From NCBI RefSeq assembly GCF_000379685.1, contig NZ_KB903249.1, positions 1,195,911-1,259,910 of the forward strand: DNA of 64,000 nt, in the 5' to 3' direction. A program made the position numbers and the translations under genes. Origin of the DNA: Catelliglobosispora koreensis DSM 44566. GTDB lineage: Bacteria; Actinomycetota; Actinomycetes; Mycobacteriales; Micromonosporaceae. The notes below the pieces were generated by a model. It did no database searches. It saw only the letters and a program-made list of their open reading frames with translations, and was not told where the DNA came from. The number at the start of each line of letters is the position of its first letter. Position 1 is the first letter of the stretch. This document shows positions 18,235-26,456 of the stretch, piece after piece.

Positions 18235-18872
18235 GCGAGATAGCTGATGTGCTGACGGCCCGTGTCGTCGTCGCGTGCTTGCACCAGCCGGGTTGTCACC
18301 GTTAACCCGGCTTGGGTGAGCAGTTCAGCGATGCGGTCCGGCGGGATCAGGTGGGACTCGTAGCTGACGGGATGCCCGCCATACGCCTGCGTGGGGCGGA
18401 GGTGCTCGTCCGGCCCAGCGTGGCCGGCCAGCATGAGGCAGCCGCCGGTGGTAAGCGTGCGGTAGAACTCGGCGTAGACCAGTGGCAGATGCTCCGGCGG
18501 CGTGTGGTGGGTCGAGTAGTGGGCCAGGATGCCGCCCAGCGAACCGTCCTCCAGATCGAGAGCCGTATTCGAGCCGACGGTGAAACTCAAGTGGGGGAAG
18601 GCTTCCCGCGCCAGCTCAATCATCTTGGGTGACAGATCGATGCCAAAGATGGTCACGCCTCGCTCGGCCAGGTAGGCCGTCATCTTGCCTGGGCCGCAGC
18701 CGACATCGGCCACGGGCAGCCCGAGATCTGCCTTCTTGATGGCTTCAGCGAACTCGCCGAGCATCGCGTGGCCCAGCGCGCTCAGGCCAGACAGCGAGAT
18801 CTGCTCGGCGTAAGCGACGGCGACAGTGTCATACGACTCCCGTATCGCGTCCAGAAACGAGGGTTCGGTCAC
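18219..18872 (-). CDS. Class I SAM-dependent methyltransferase
   Basis: A 217-residue Rossmann methyltransferase of the UbiE/Methyltransf_11 type. The SAM-binding motif I reads VADVGCGPGKMTAYLAERG (about residues 74-92), followed by the acidic loop IFGIDLSP and the motif IV region LGGILAHYSTHHTP. Substrate unknown. It is divergent from the YndJ gene, and the intervening 87 bases contain two copies of a palindromic operator, so it may share that regulation. Confidence 0.9.
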   Translation of the reverse strand: MTEPSFLDAIRESYDTVAVAYAEQISLSGLSALGHAMLGEFAEAIKKADLGLPVADVGCGPGKMTAYLAERGVTIFGIDLSPKMIELAREAFPHLSFTVGSNTALDLEDGSLGGILAHYSTHHTPPEHLPLVYAEFYRTLTTGGCLMLAGHAGPDEHLRPTQAYGGHPVSYESHLIPPDRIAELLTQAGLTVTTRLVQARDDDTGRQHISYLAYKRP

Positions 18873-18900
18873 TCACTTACGTTAGCCGTCTCACCCCGGG

Positions 18901-18943
18901 TTGAACGTGTTCAAGTTTGGGCTTAGTATTTGAACGCGTTCAA
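18901..18943. promoter_or_regulatory. Tandem palindromic operators between methyltransferase and YndJ genes
   Basis: Two copies of TTGAACGYGTTCAA lie 29 bases apart (18901-18914 and 18930-18943). The second is a perfect 14-base palindrome, the first differs at one central base. Such paired sites three helical turns apart suit a dimeric TetR-family repressor acting on one or both divergent genes. No TetR gene lies within the window next to it. Confidence 0.75.
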
Positions 18944-18959
18944 GAACAGGGGAGAGGCG

Positions 18960-19739
18960 ATGGGAATCTGGGCACACGCGGTGGTGAACCTGCTGGTCGC
19001 GCTGGGAATGCTGGCGATCATCCCGCTTGGCCTGCGGCTCATCGGGCAGGTGCCGTGGTGGTGGTTCGCCGGAGCCGTGCCGGGAGCGATCAGCCTCTTC
19101 CTGCCACGGGGGCAGGCAGCGGCGGCCCTAGCGCTGGTTTACTTCGTGGTCACGCTGCTTGTCGCCACACGGGCCGTTCACGAGCGGCGGATCGCCATCA
19201 TCACGGCGCTCGTGAGCCCTGTCGTGGCAAGCGTTTCGCTGGTGGCCGAGCGGGCTGAGTACCAGCTGATGGGGTTTGAACTTGATGTCCTGGTGTTGAC
19301 CGTCGCGCACTTTCACTATGCCGGATTCGCGGCGGCGCTGATCGCTGGCCTGGTCAGCCGCATGACTGACCGTCCACTCGCGACAGTCGCGGCGTGGACG
19401 GTGCCGCTGGGAACGGGGATCGTGTTCGCCGGCTATTTCAGCAATGACTTTGTGGAGCTCGCGGGTGCGGCGGTGCTGACGGCCGGAATGTGGCTGACAG
19501 GCTGGCTCACGTGGCGCTATGTCCGGCCCAAGGCGAAAAGGCAAGGGCTGCTTAACGTTTCGGCCGGCGTTCTGGTTCTGACTATGGTGCTGGCGCTGAT
19601 CTGGGCGCTCGGCGAAGCGATTGGCACGCCGCATTTGTCGTGGGATGCCATGGTGATGACACACGGTGTCGCTAACGCGCTGGGCTTCGCCCTGTGCGCG
19701 ATGTTGGCCTGGCAAGGTTTGGCGAAGGAGGGGCAATGA
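18960..19739 (+). CDS. YndJ-like integral membrane protein
   Basis: A 259-residue protein almost entirely made of membrane helices (seven or eight), resembling the YndJ family, with the recognisable LTVAHFHYAGFAAALIAGL segment. The ATG chosen follows GGGGAGAGG by a good distance and lies downstream of both operator copies; an earlier ATG would overlap the second operator. Function is unknown in the family. Its stop overlaps the DUF1990 gene (ATGA), and the pairing of YndJ with DUF1990 is a known association, so they probably act together. Confidence 0.8.
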   Translation: MGIWAHAVVNLLVALGMLAIIPLGLRLIGQVPWWWFAGAVPGAISLFLPRGQAAAALALVYFVVTLLVATRAVHERRIAIITALVSPVVASVSLVAERAEYQLMGFELDVLVLTVAHFHYAGFAAALIAGLVSRMTDRPLATVAAWTVPLGTGIVFAGYFSNDFVELAGAAVLTAGMWLTGWLTWRYVRPKAKRQGLLNVSAGVLVLTMVLALIWALGEAIGTPHLSWDAMVMTHGVANALGFALCAMLAWQGLAKEGQ

Positions 19740-20224
19740 CAGCAGACGTGACGTATGCCGAGCGTGGGGCGAGCCGGGTAGAGCCCATGCCACCAGGCTA
19801 TCAGTACCTGCGCTACGAAACGTTCATCGGCTATGGGGGCCAGACGATGGCCGCGGCCACGGAGGCGCTGCTTTCGTTTGAGATGTACCGGGAGATGGGA
19901 CTGGGCGCCCGGCTGGAAGACGATGTCGTTTACGTGAAGCTGCTCGGGATCACCACGCGCTGCCGCGTGCTGTGGAGTGAAGCCACTCCAGCGAAAGCGG
20001 GCTTCACCTACGGGACGATGCCGGGACATCACCTGCACGGGGAGGAGACTTTTCTGCTCACCCACGAACCGGACGACCGGGTGTGGTTGCAGGTCAAGTC
20101 GTTTAGCCGGCCCGCCCGTTGGTATGCCTACGCGCTGGCGCCGGTAACGCCACTGCTGCAACGGGAATTCGCGCGCCGGGCGGGAAGGGCACTGCGGCGG
20201 ATCGTGGACAGGGCGCGGGTCTAA
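19736..20224 (+). CDS. DUF1990-family protein
   Basis: A 162-residue protein starting at an ATG that overlaps the YndJ stop codon. It matches the DUF1990 pattern: an early GYGG segment, a Leu/Val-rich beta core (VVYVKLLGITTRCRVLW), and the GFTYGTMPGHHLHGEETFLL block followed by a conserved FSRPARW. The fold is probably START-like lipid-binding, by family resemblance only. It ends convergently against the spermidine synthase-like gene with a four-base overlap. Confidence 0.82.
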   Translation: MTADVTYAERGASRVEPMPPGYQYLRYETFIGYGGQTMAAATEALLSFEMYREMGLGARLEDDVVYVKLLGITTRCRVLWSEATPAKAGFTYGTMPGHHLHGEETFLLTHEPDDRVWLQVKSFSRPARWYAYALAPVTPLLQREFARRAGRALRRIVDRARV

Positions 20225-20931
20225 GGACGGAAAGTCAGCTTGACGGGCTGGCCGAGGTTGGCGATGGCTTGCCGGATCGCTTGTTCCGGCAACGGGATCT
20301 CTTTGCGGGAGGCGAGCACGACGTTGCCATAGTGTCCACAGTGCAGTGAGCAGACGGCCCCAAAGGCCCGCTGCATCGCGTGTTCGTGATAGGGCGCTGA
20401 CCGCAACACATTGGCCGCGTAGATGCCGCGTGGGTCGAGGATGCGCTCAGCCTGAGCGGCCGTCTCCGGGCGCAGATCGGGGATGTCGGCGAGCACCAGG
20501 TCGAATCGCCCGCGTGGCAAGACTTTGACCGCTTCGCTGACCGTCGTCTGGCGTACCCGGATGCTGGCACGCCGTGGCAGCGGAATGACCCGCCGGACAA
20601 AGGAAGTCAGGGCGCCATCGTGCTCGATGACGAGCTGTGCCGAACCAGGCCGTGTCACCGCGACATAGCGGGCCAGTGCCATCGCCCCGCCGCCAAGATG
20701 CAAGACACGCAACGGTACTCCCGGAGCCGCCACGTGGTCAGCGAAAAGCGCCAGCAGCCGCATGTATTCGAAATGCAGAACGTGCGGCCGCAAGGTGTCC
20801 ACATGGGAGTGTGGCTGACCGTCAATGAACAATGTCCAGCACCCAGGACGGTCCGCATCGGGTGTCAGTTCCGCCATCCCGAAGTCGGTCTGCTCGGCCT
20901 GGCTAGGCGGCCCGCGCCTGCTGCGGTTCAC
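20221..20931 (-). CDS. Spermidine synthase-like Rossmann protein
   Basis: A 236-residue protein of the polyamine-synthase/SAM methyltransferase fold. VLHLGGGAMALARYVA is the nucleotide-binding loop, LVIEHDGAL the acidic loop, and FDLVLADIPD the active-site region. The D-x-x-D/Y proton-acceptor pattern of true spermidine synthases is not obvious and the protein is short, so it may bind decarboxy-SAM or SAM for another reaction. It overlaps the preceding gene on the same strand by four bases, indicating an operon of two. Confidence 0.75.
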   Translation of the reverse strand: MNRSRRGPPSQAEQTDFGMAELTPDADRPGCWTLFIDGQPHSHVDTLRPHVLHFEYMRLLALFADHVAAPGVPLRVLHLGGGAMALARYVAVTRPGSAQLVIEHDGALTSFVRRVIPLPRRASIRVRQTTVSEAVKVLPRGRFDLVLADIPDLRPETAAQAERILDPRGIYAANVLRSAPYHEHAMQRAFGAVCSLHCGHYGNVVLASRKEIPLPEQAIRQAIANLGQPVKLTFRP

Positions 20932-21395
20932 GGATACGCGTACACCGCGTAACTTTGGTCCACATCGAAGGTCACGCCGGTGACGTGCTCGATGATCGCC
21001 CAGAGCCAGTCCTCGTCTGGCCCCCAGCTGGGCAACGGAATCGTCGCCTCGAAAACGAGCGGCAGCCCTTCATCGATGGTGAGCTCACCGTCGGTGAACA
21101 CCACCTGCCGGGTGAGCTTCCCGCCCTCGATCAGGATGAAGCCATAGGTGCTGGTAACACTGGAAAACACCGCTGTCAGGGTGTCCTTGCCCGGCTTGGC
21201 GTTGAACACGTGCGCCGCGGACGGATCCCAGATTTGCTGCCACTGTCCTGATTGGGCAACGTAAAAGACGTTGTTGCTAAACCGTGAGGTGGCGACGTCG
21301 CCGCTCACGGCCTGCCCGGTCGCGGTGGCGTGCGGCTCCAGCAGGGCGAGCCCATCTTCGCCTTTGACGAATAGCGCCGACGTGTTCCATCCCAT
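20928..21395 (-). CDS. Uncharacterised 155-residue protein
   Basis: A small cytoplasmic protein that starts MGWNTSALFV and is rich in beta-type sequence (STYGFILIEGGKLTRQVVF). I do not recognise the family. The composition resembles small intracellular proteins of the SMI1/DUF6461 sort, but no motif confirms this. It leads a two-gene operon with the spermidine synthase-like gene (four-base overlap). Confidence 0.65.
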   Translation of the reverse strand: MGWNTSALFVKGEDGLALLEPHATATGQAVSGDVATSRFSNNVFYVAQSGQWQQIWDPSAAHVFNAKPGKDTLTAVFSSVTSTYGFILIEGGKLTRQVVFTDGELTIDEGLPLVFEATIPLPSWGPDEDWLWAIIEHVTGVTFDVDQSYAVYAYP

Positions 21396-21460
21396 GCTGG
21401 CATTGTTCCCTAAACGGCCGGGACAGCAAACCGATCGCTGATGGCCTACGCTGCCCGATC

Positions 21461-21700
21461 ATGACGGAAAAGCATCCAGCTATCAGTGGCGTGTTCTTCA
21501 ACGGTGCTCTGATCATGGGCATCTTTGGCGTCATTTCTGTTGCGCTGTCGGCCGGGCCGGGCGAGAACTTCATGACGCTGGGGATGCTCGCGCTGGGAAT
21601 CATGCTGATCGGTGGAGCCGTCGTCTACCTGGCTGTTCACGGGTTTGCTGTGGTGATGTTTCACCAGGCGAAACTGGGTGAGGACGAGGCAGAGGAGTAA
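21461..21700 (+). CDS. Small two-helix membrane protein
   Basis: A 79-residue protein with two membrane helices (about residues 12-32, VFFNGALIMGIFGVISVALS, and 40-66) and an acidic C-terminus (GEDEAEE). No family recognised. The protease gene follows on the same strand after 53 bases that hold an inverted repeat. Confidence 0.6.
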   Translation: MTEKHPAISGVFFNGALIMGIFGVISVALSAGPGENFMTLGMLALGIMLIGGAVVYLAVHGFAVVMFHQAKLGEDEAEE

Positions 21701-21714
21701 CTGGCACAATCTTG

Positions 21715-21741
21715 AGATAGTCAATCGACTCATGACTATCT
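21715..21741. promoter_or_regulatory. Inverted repeat just upstream of the secreted protease gene
   Basis: Perfect nine-base arms AGATAGTCA and TGACTATCT are separated by nine bases and end 12 bases before the protease start codon. No GC-rich stem or T-run is present, so an operator is more likely than a terminator. Confidence 0.55.
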
Positions 21742-21753
21742 ATATTCACGTAT

Positions 21754-22509
21754 ATGAACATCCCCCGTTTTCTGAAGCTCGCCGCAACGGCGGGCTTCTT
21801 GGCTGCCGGGTTAAGCGTGCCCGCGGCCGCGCCAGCGTTCGGTTATGCGGGAGAAGCCACTGACGACATCGGAACGATGGTTGTCGGCGGGCGTCCCGCG
21901 ACCGAGAACTACTCATTCATGGTCTATGTGTCCGGGTGCACCGGCTCACTGATCAAGGCGAACTGGGCCGTGACTGCCAAGCATTGTCCCTCGCCAAGCA
22001 CAGTGCGCGTCGGCAGTGTCAACCGGACCTCAGGCGGCGTCGTCGTCAGCGTCGTGCAGGTGGTCAACCACCCGTCCATCGACGTGAAGTTGTTCCGCCT
22101 CGGAACGAACGTGACCTACGCTCCGGCTCCGATCCCGACGAGTTCGGGTGCGGTCGGCACAGCGACACGCATCATCGGGTGGGGCCAGACGTGCCCGACC
22201 CGTGGCTGCGGTTCGGCACCGACGATCGCGCAAGAGCTCGACACCTCGATCCGGGCCGACAGTGCCTGCTACGGCATCAACGGGCCGTATGAGATCTGCA
22301 CCAACAACACCAACGGCAACTCGGGCGCCTGCTACGGCGACTCCGGTGGCCCGCAGGTGCGGCGGATCAACAACCGGTGGCACCTGATCGGTGCGACGAG
22401 CAGGTCAGGCAACGGCAGCTCCGTGTGCGCGACCGGCCCGTCCATCTACGGTGACCTCTCCTCGATCCGTCCCTGGATCAACACCACCGTTGGCGGTCTG
22501 CCCGTATAA
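21754..22509 (+). CDS. Secreted chymotrypsin-fold (S1) serine protease
   Basis: A 251-residue exported endopeptidase. A signal peptide covers about residues 1-30 and a short propeptide precedes MVVGG, the equivalent of the mature start IVGG. The catalytic triad is His77 in TAKHC, Asp110 in IDVKLFRL and Ser207 in GDSGGP, with cysteines placed for the usual disulphides. The residue six before the catalytic Ser is Gly rather than Asp, so a trypsin-like preference for Arg/Lys is not expected. The gene ends at a strong bidirectional hairpin facing the GntR gene. Confidence 0.92.
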   Translation: MNIPRFLKLAATAGFLAAGLSVPAAAPAFGYAGEATDDIGTMVVGGRPATENYSFMVYVSGCTGSLIKANWAVTAKHCPSPSTVRVGSVNRTSGGVVVSVVQVVNHPSIDVKLFRLGTNVTYAPAPIPTSSGAVGTATRIIGWGQTCPTRGCGSAPTIAQELDTSIRADSACYGINGPYEICTNNTNGNSGACYGDSGGPQVRRINNRWHLIGATSRSGNGSSVCATGPSIYGDLSSIRPWINTTVGGLPV

Positions 22510-22517
22510 CTCCATAG

Positions 22518-22556
22518 GCTTCGGTCCCGGGCAGGTGCGACGCCCGGGACCGAAGC
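22518..22556. terminator. Bidirectional terminator between protease and GntR genes
   Basis: A perfect 15-base stem (GCTTCGGTCCCGGGC with its complement) closes a nine-base loop exactly between two convergent genes. Confidence 0.85.
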
Positions 22557-22557
22557 T

Positions 22558-23205
22558 CTAGCTTGTGGGCGCGGCCCAGATCGTGCGCACGTGACCGAGA
22601 TGCTCACGCATCAAGGCGGCGACGGCATCGGCGTCCCCTTGTGCGATAAGGGAAACCAGCTCGGTGTGCTCGGCCGCTGACGCGACGAGCTGTCCACTGT
22701 GGACAAGGGTGCCCAGGCCGTAGAGCCGGGTGCGGTTGCGCAGATCGCCCACGAGATCCACCAGCATCGGGTTGCCCCCAAGGGATAGCAGCTCGCGGTG
22801 AAAGACCGCGTCCGCTTCCAGATAAGTGGGGATGTCGGCGGCTTGTGCCGCGCTCACGATCGCTTCAGCTTTAGACCGCAGGCCGGTGAGCTGTGCCTGG
22901 GTGAGGTTTCCGGCCAGGGCACTGACCACCGGAACCTCCAGCAGCGTGCGGATCTGTGTCACCTGGTCTAGCTCCGCTTCGGACAGTCCACTGACGCGGA
23001 AGCCCTTGTTCTTGACGATGCTGATCAGGCCCTCTTTGGCCAGGTCGAGGATCGCCTCACGGACCGGGGTCAGCGACACGCCATATTGCGTGGCCAGCAC
23101 CGGGGCGGAGTAAACGGCGCCTGGCCGCAGGCTGCCCGAAATGATGCCAGCCCGCAGTGACCGCGCTACTTCTTCACGCAGTGTCATCCGGGGGGTTATC
23201 TTCAT
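22558..23205 (-). CDS. GntR/FadR-type regulator of the hydroxyproline operon
   Basis: A 215-residue transcription factor with an N-terminal winged helix (residues 5-70, including LATQYGVSLTPVREAILDLA) and an all-helical C-terminal FCD ligand domain (85-205) with the metal/ligand-type residues of that family (DAVFHRELL, EHTELVSLI). The ATG chosen begins MKITPRMTLREEV; longer readings run through the operator. It is divergent from the DapA-family gene with 26 bases between starts, and a GntR-type site lies there, so autoregulation and control of the operon by a pathway metabolite are likely. Confidence 0.88.
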   Translation of the reverse strand: MKITPRMTLREEVARSLRAGIISGSLRPGAVYSAPVLATQYGVSLTPVREAILDLAKEGLISIVKNKGFRVSGLSEAELDQVTQIRTLLEVPVVSALAGNLTQAQLTGLRSKAEAIVSAAQAADIPTYLEADAVFHRELLSLGGNPMLVDLVGDLRNRTRLYGLGTLVHSGQLVASAAEHTELVSLIAQGDADAVAALMREHLGHVRTIWAAPTS

Positions 23206-23215
23206 AGCAGTAATG

Positions 23216-23229
23216 TGTAACATATTACA
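23216..23229. promoter_or_regulatory. GntR-type operator TGTAACATATTACA
   Basis: Arms TGTAA and TTACA flank a four-base CATA centre in the 26-base divergent gap. Bound repressor would cover the start regions of both genes. The downstream gene has no ribosome site and its start lies three bases after the site, so its mRNA could be leaderless. Confidence 0.65.
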
Positions 23230-23231
23230 GC

Positions 23232-24086
23232 ATGAGACCCTGGCATGGCGTACTGACCGCGACGGCACTTCCGTGGCGCGACAACAAACCTGATCTTGAC
23301 ACGTATAAAGAGCACGTCCGCTGGCTGACCGAGCAGGGCTGCGACGGTGTCGTGCCCAACGGGTCGCTGGGGGAGTATCAGGTGCTCAGCCCGGCGGAAC
23401 GCACGTCGGTCGTGCTCGCGGCGATCGAAGCCGGAGCCAAGGCCGTCGTTCCCGGAGTGGCCGCCTACGGCGCTTATGAGGCGCGGCAGTGGGCCGAACA
23501 AGCCGCGCAGGCCGGTTGCCAAGCCGTCATGCTCCTGCCGCCGACGGGCTACCGGGCCGACGAAGCCGCGATCATGGCCCACTACCGGGAGGTCAGCAAG
23601 GCTGGGCTGCCCATCATCGCTTACAACAACCCGTTCGACACCAAAGTCGACCTCACTCCGGTGTTGCTGCAGAAGCTGTTCGACGAGGGCCTCATCGTGG
23701 CCGTCAAGGAGTTCAGCGGCGACGTGCGCCGGGCCTACCAGATCCGCGAACTCGCGCCCGGCCTCGATCTGCTCGCTGGTGCCGACGATGTGCTTATGGA
23801 ACTGCTGCACGCCGGAGCGGTCGGCTGGATCGCGGGATATCCCAACGCTTTCCCGCGCTCGTGCGTTGAGCTTTACCACAACCGCGATCAGGAGCTTTAC
23901 CGCTTGCTGCACCCGCTGCTGCGCTGGGACTCCAAGACCGAGTTCGTTCAGGCGATCAAGCTCTCGATGGACCTCGCCGGCCGATACGGTGGACCTTGCA
24001 GGCCGCCGCGGCTTCCGCTCGACGAGCTCACCGCCGCGGCGGTGACCGAAGCGACCAAACGCGCCATCGCGGAAGGCTGCGCATGA
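23232..24086 (+). CDS. DapA-family 1-pyrroline-4-hydroxy-2-carboxylate deaminase (probable)
   Basis: A 284-residue class I aldolase of the dihydrodipicolinate synthase family. The Schiff-base Lys is K159 in VAVKEFSGD and the proton-relay Tyr is Y131 in AYNNPFD; the GSLGEY motif replaces the GTTGE of true DapA. Together with the epimerase and dehydrogenase genes behind it, the best fit is the deaminase that converts delta1-pyrroline-4-hydroxy-2-carboxylate to 2-oxoglutarate semialdehyde in trans-4-hydroxyproline breakdown. The assignment rests on family plus neighbourhood. It is the first gene of the operon. Confidence 0.82.
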   Translation: MRPWHGVLTATALPWRDNKPDLDTYKEHVRWLTEQGCDGVVPNGSLGEYQVLSPAERTSVVLAAIEAGAKAVVPGVAAYGAYEARQWAEQAAQAGCQAVMLLPPTGYRADEAAIMAHYREVSKAGLPIIAYNNPFDTKVDLTPVLLQKLFDEGLIVAVKEFSGDVRRAYQIRELAPGLDLLAGADDVLMELLHAGAVGWIAGYPNAFPRSCVELYHNRDQELYRLLHPLLRWDSKTEFVQAIKLSMDLAGRYGGPCRPPRLPLDELTAAAVTEATKRAIAEGCA

Positions 24087-24169
24087 GCGAGGGCTTGCCC
24101 GAGCGAATCAGAATCGCAGGGGAGATAGTGCCTCGCGCGGAACGCGACCGAAGGGAGTGTTCGGCGTGA
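24083..24169 (+). CDS. 28-codon intercistronic reading frame, MIRU-like
   Basis: A tiny frame starts MSEGLPERIRIAG and ends RDRRECSA. Its ATG overlaps the TGA of the deaminase gene (ATGA) and its TGA overlaps the GTG of the epimerase gene (GTGA), filling the gap exactly. Mycobacterial interspersed repetitive units are known to sit in operons this way. No ribosome site of its own is visible except coupling to the upstream gene. It may be a mobile spacer that keeps translation coupled; whether the peptide has a function is unknown. Confidence 0.45.
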   Translation: MSEGLPERIRIAGEIVPRAERDRRECSA

Positions 24170-25149
24170 GAAGCAAGAGGGTTGTTCACGTTGTGGACTC
24201 CCACACCGAAGGCATGCCGACCCGGGTCGTGACCGGGGGCGTCGGCGTCATCCCGGGCGCGACCATGGCGGAGCGCCGTCTCTACTTCATGGAACACCTT
24301 GACGATCTGCGCACGTGGCTGATGTTCGAGCCGCATGGGCACGCGGCGATGTCTGGGGCGATCCTCCAGCCGCCGTGCCATCCCTCGGCTGACTACGGCG
24401 TGCTGTTCATTGAGGTGTCCGGGTGCCTGCCGATGTGTGGGCACGGGACGATCGGCGTCGCCACCGTCTTGGTGGAAACCGGCATGGTGGCGGTGACCGA
24501 ACCGGTCACGACGGTCCGGCTCGACACTCCTGCCGGGCTCGTGACGGCACGCGTGCAAGTGCGTGACGGGGCCGCCAAAGCGGTGACGATCCAGAACGTG
24601 CCCGCCTTCTCCTACGCGCTGGATCAGGAAGTCAACGGGATCCGTTATGACATGGCTTTCGGCGGGAACTTCTTCGCGTTCGTCGAGCTGGCCGATTTAG
24701 GGCTCGACCTGGCCAGTCCGAAGCAGACACTGCTCAATGCCGGGCTGGAAATCATGGAGGCGATCAACGAAAAGGACCGGCCGGTTCATCCCCTTGATCC
24801 GGGCATCCATTCGTGCCACCACGTTTACCTCGCCGCGCCTGGTTCTGACGCTGTCTACTCCAGACACGCGATGGCCATCCACCCCGGCTGGTTCGACCGG
24901 TCGCCCTGCGGCACCGGGACGTCGGCCCGCATGGCGCAATTACACGCGCGGGGGCAGCTGCCCCTGCACACCGGCTTCACCAACGAATCCATCATCGGCA
25001 CCTCTTTCACGGGGCGCTTAACTGGTACCCAAGAGGTGGGTGGGTTTGAAGCGGTGTTGCCGGAAATCACCGGCCGGGCATGGGTCACCGGCACGGCCCA
25101 GCATTTCCTAGACCCAGAAGACCCTTTCCCCAAAGGATTCCTGTTGTGA
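24166..25149 (+). CDS. 4-hydroxyproline 2-epimerase (proline racemase family)
   Basis: A 327-residue cofactor-free epimerase of the proline racemase family. The two catalytic bases are both Cys: Cys91 in PMCGHGTIG and Cys248 in DRSPCGTGTS. The Thr that marks trans-3-hydroxyproline dehydratases is not present, so racemase/epimerase activity is expected. In this operon it would turn trans-4-hydroxy-L-proline into cis-4-hydroxy-D-proline. The GTG chosen lies eight bases after AAGGGAG; a GTG three codons earlier sits too close to that site. It overlaps the peptidase gene by four bases. Confidence 0.87.
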   Translation: MRSKRVVHVVDSHTEGMPTRVVTGGVGVIPGATMAERRLYFMEHLDDLRTWLMFEPHGHAAMSGAILQPPCHPSADYGVLFIEVSGCLPMCGHGTIGVATVLVETGMVAVTEPVTTVRLDTPAGLVTARVQVRDGAAKAVTIQNVPAFSYALDQEVNGIRYDMAFGGNFFAFVELADLGLDLASPKQTLLNAGLEIMEAINEKDRPVHPLDPGIHSCHHVYLAAPGSDAVYSRHAMAIHPGWFDRSPCGTGTSARMAQLHARGQLPLHTGFTNESIIGTSFTGRLTGTQEVGGFEAVLPEITGRAWVTGTAQHFLDPEDPFPKGFLL

Positions 25150-26456
25150 AGAAGTTCCACACTGGATCGCATGACCTGCCGGTGACCCCGGAGTTAGAGG
25201 AATTCATGCGGCACGGCTGGCTCGATTCCGAGCTCGATCCGGCGATCGAAGACGTCGCGAGCTATGCCGCCCAGCGCCGTCAGAAGCTAGCCGACGCGTT
25301 TCCCGGACAACGGCTCGTCATCCGGGCCGGGGAACTCAAGCAACGGTCCAACGATCAGAATTACCGGTTCCGGCCGCACTCCAACTACGTGTGGCTCACC
25401 GGCGATCAGTCGAGCGATGGCGTCGTTGTCATCGAGCCCGACAGTGAATCCACGCTCTACGTCAGGCCGCGGTCGTCGCGGGACAACGGTGAGTTCTTCC
25501 GTGACCGCAAATACGGCGAGCTGTGGGCGGGCCGTCGGGCGACGCTCGGGGAGACCTCGAAACGGCTAGGAATCAGAACCCGCCACATCGACGACTTCGA
25601 TGGCGCTGAGCCAGAAAACCCGGATCTGGCAACGGTTCTGGCGGAGCTGCGCCTGGTGAAGGACCCGTGGGAGATAGCACAGCTCGAAGACGCGGTCGCC
25701 ATCACGACCCGCGGCTTCGAAGACGTCGTGCGTGCCCTGCCGCAGCGGCTAGGCGAGCGTCACCTCGAAGGCGTGTTCTGGCAACGGGCCCGCCTGGAAG
25801 GCAATGACGTTGGCTACCACACGATCGCAGCGGCCGGAGCGCATGCCGCGACGCTGCACTGGATCGACAACGACGGCCCGCTGACTGACGGAGACCTGCT
25901 GCTGCTTGACGCTGGAGCGGAGAACCGCAACCTCTACACCGCTGACGTGACAAGGATCCTGCCGATCTCGGGGCACTTCACCCCGTTGCAGCGTGATCTC
26001 TACGAGCTGTGCCGTGCGGGCAACGACGCGGCGCTGGAGACGCTCAAACCCGGACGGTCCTACCGCGACTTCCACCGGGCCGCGATGCAGGTCTTCGCGC
26101 ACGGCCTCGCCGATCTCGGCATCCTGCCGTGTTCGGCCGAAGAGGCGCTGGAGACCGGGGTGTACCGCCGGTGGACGCTCTGCGGATCGGGACACATGCT
26201 CGGGCTGGACGTGCACGACTGCGGTCAGGCGCGCGCATCGGAGTACCTCGACGGATACCTCGCTGAGAACCATGTGCTGACCGTCGAGCCGGGAATCTAC
26301 TTCCAGCCCGACGATGGCCTCATCCCGGCCGAGTTGCGCGGCATGGGTTTCCGTATCGAGGAAGACATTCTCATCACGGCGGAGGGATACCGCATCCTGT
26401 CCGATCAGCTACCGCGCACAGCGGCGGAGGTTGAGTCGTGGATGCACCAGATGTAA
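25146..26456 (+). CDS. Aminopeptidase P-type (M24B) prolyl peptidase
   Basis: A 436-residue metallopeptidase that removes N-terminal residues before proline. An N-terminal creatinase-like domain (residues 20-165) precedes the pita-bread catalytic domain with metal ligands visible in LLLLDAGAE and YTADVTRI (Asp pair), GHMLGLDVHDCG (His), TVEPGIYF (Glu) and RIEEDILIT (Glu). The GTG chosen overlaps the epimerase stop (GTGA). Placed in a hydroxyproline operon, it probably liberates (hydroxy)proline from collagen-type peptides. Its last 19 bases overlap the oxidoreductase gene. Confidence 0.9.
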   Translation: MKKFHTGSHDLPVTPELEEFMRHGWLDSELDPAIEDVASYAAQRRQKLADAFPGQRLVIRAGELKQRSNDQNYRFRPHSNYVWLTGDQSSDGVVVIEPDSESTLYVRPRSSRDNGEFFRDRKYGELWAGRRATLGETSKRLGIRTRHIDDFDGAEPENPDLATVLAELRLVKDPWEIAQLEDAVAITTRGFEDVVRALPQRLGERHLEGVFWQRARLEGNDVGYHTIAAAGAHAATLHWIDNDGPLTDGDLLLLDAGAENRNLYTADVTRILPISGHFTPLQRDLYELCRAGNDAALETLKPGRSYRDFHRAAMQVFAHGLADLGILPCSAEEALETGVYRRWTLCGSGHMLGLDVHDCGQARASEYLDGYLAENHVLTVEPGIYFQPDDGLIPAELRGMGFRIEEDILITAEGYRILSDQLPRTAAEVESWMHQM

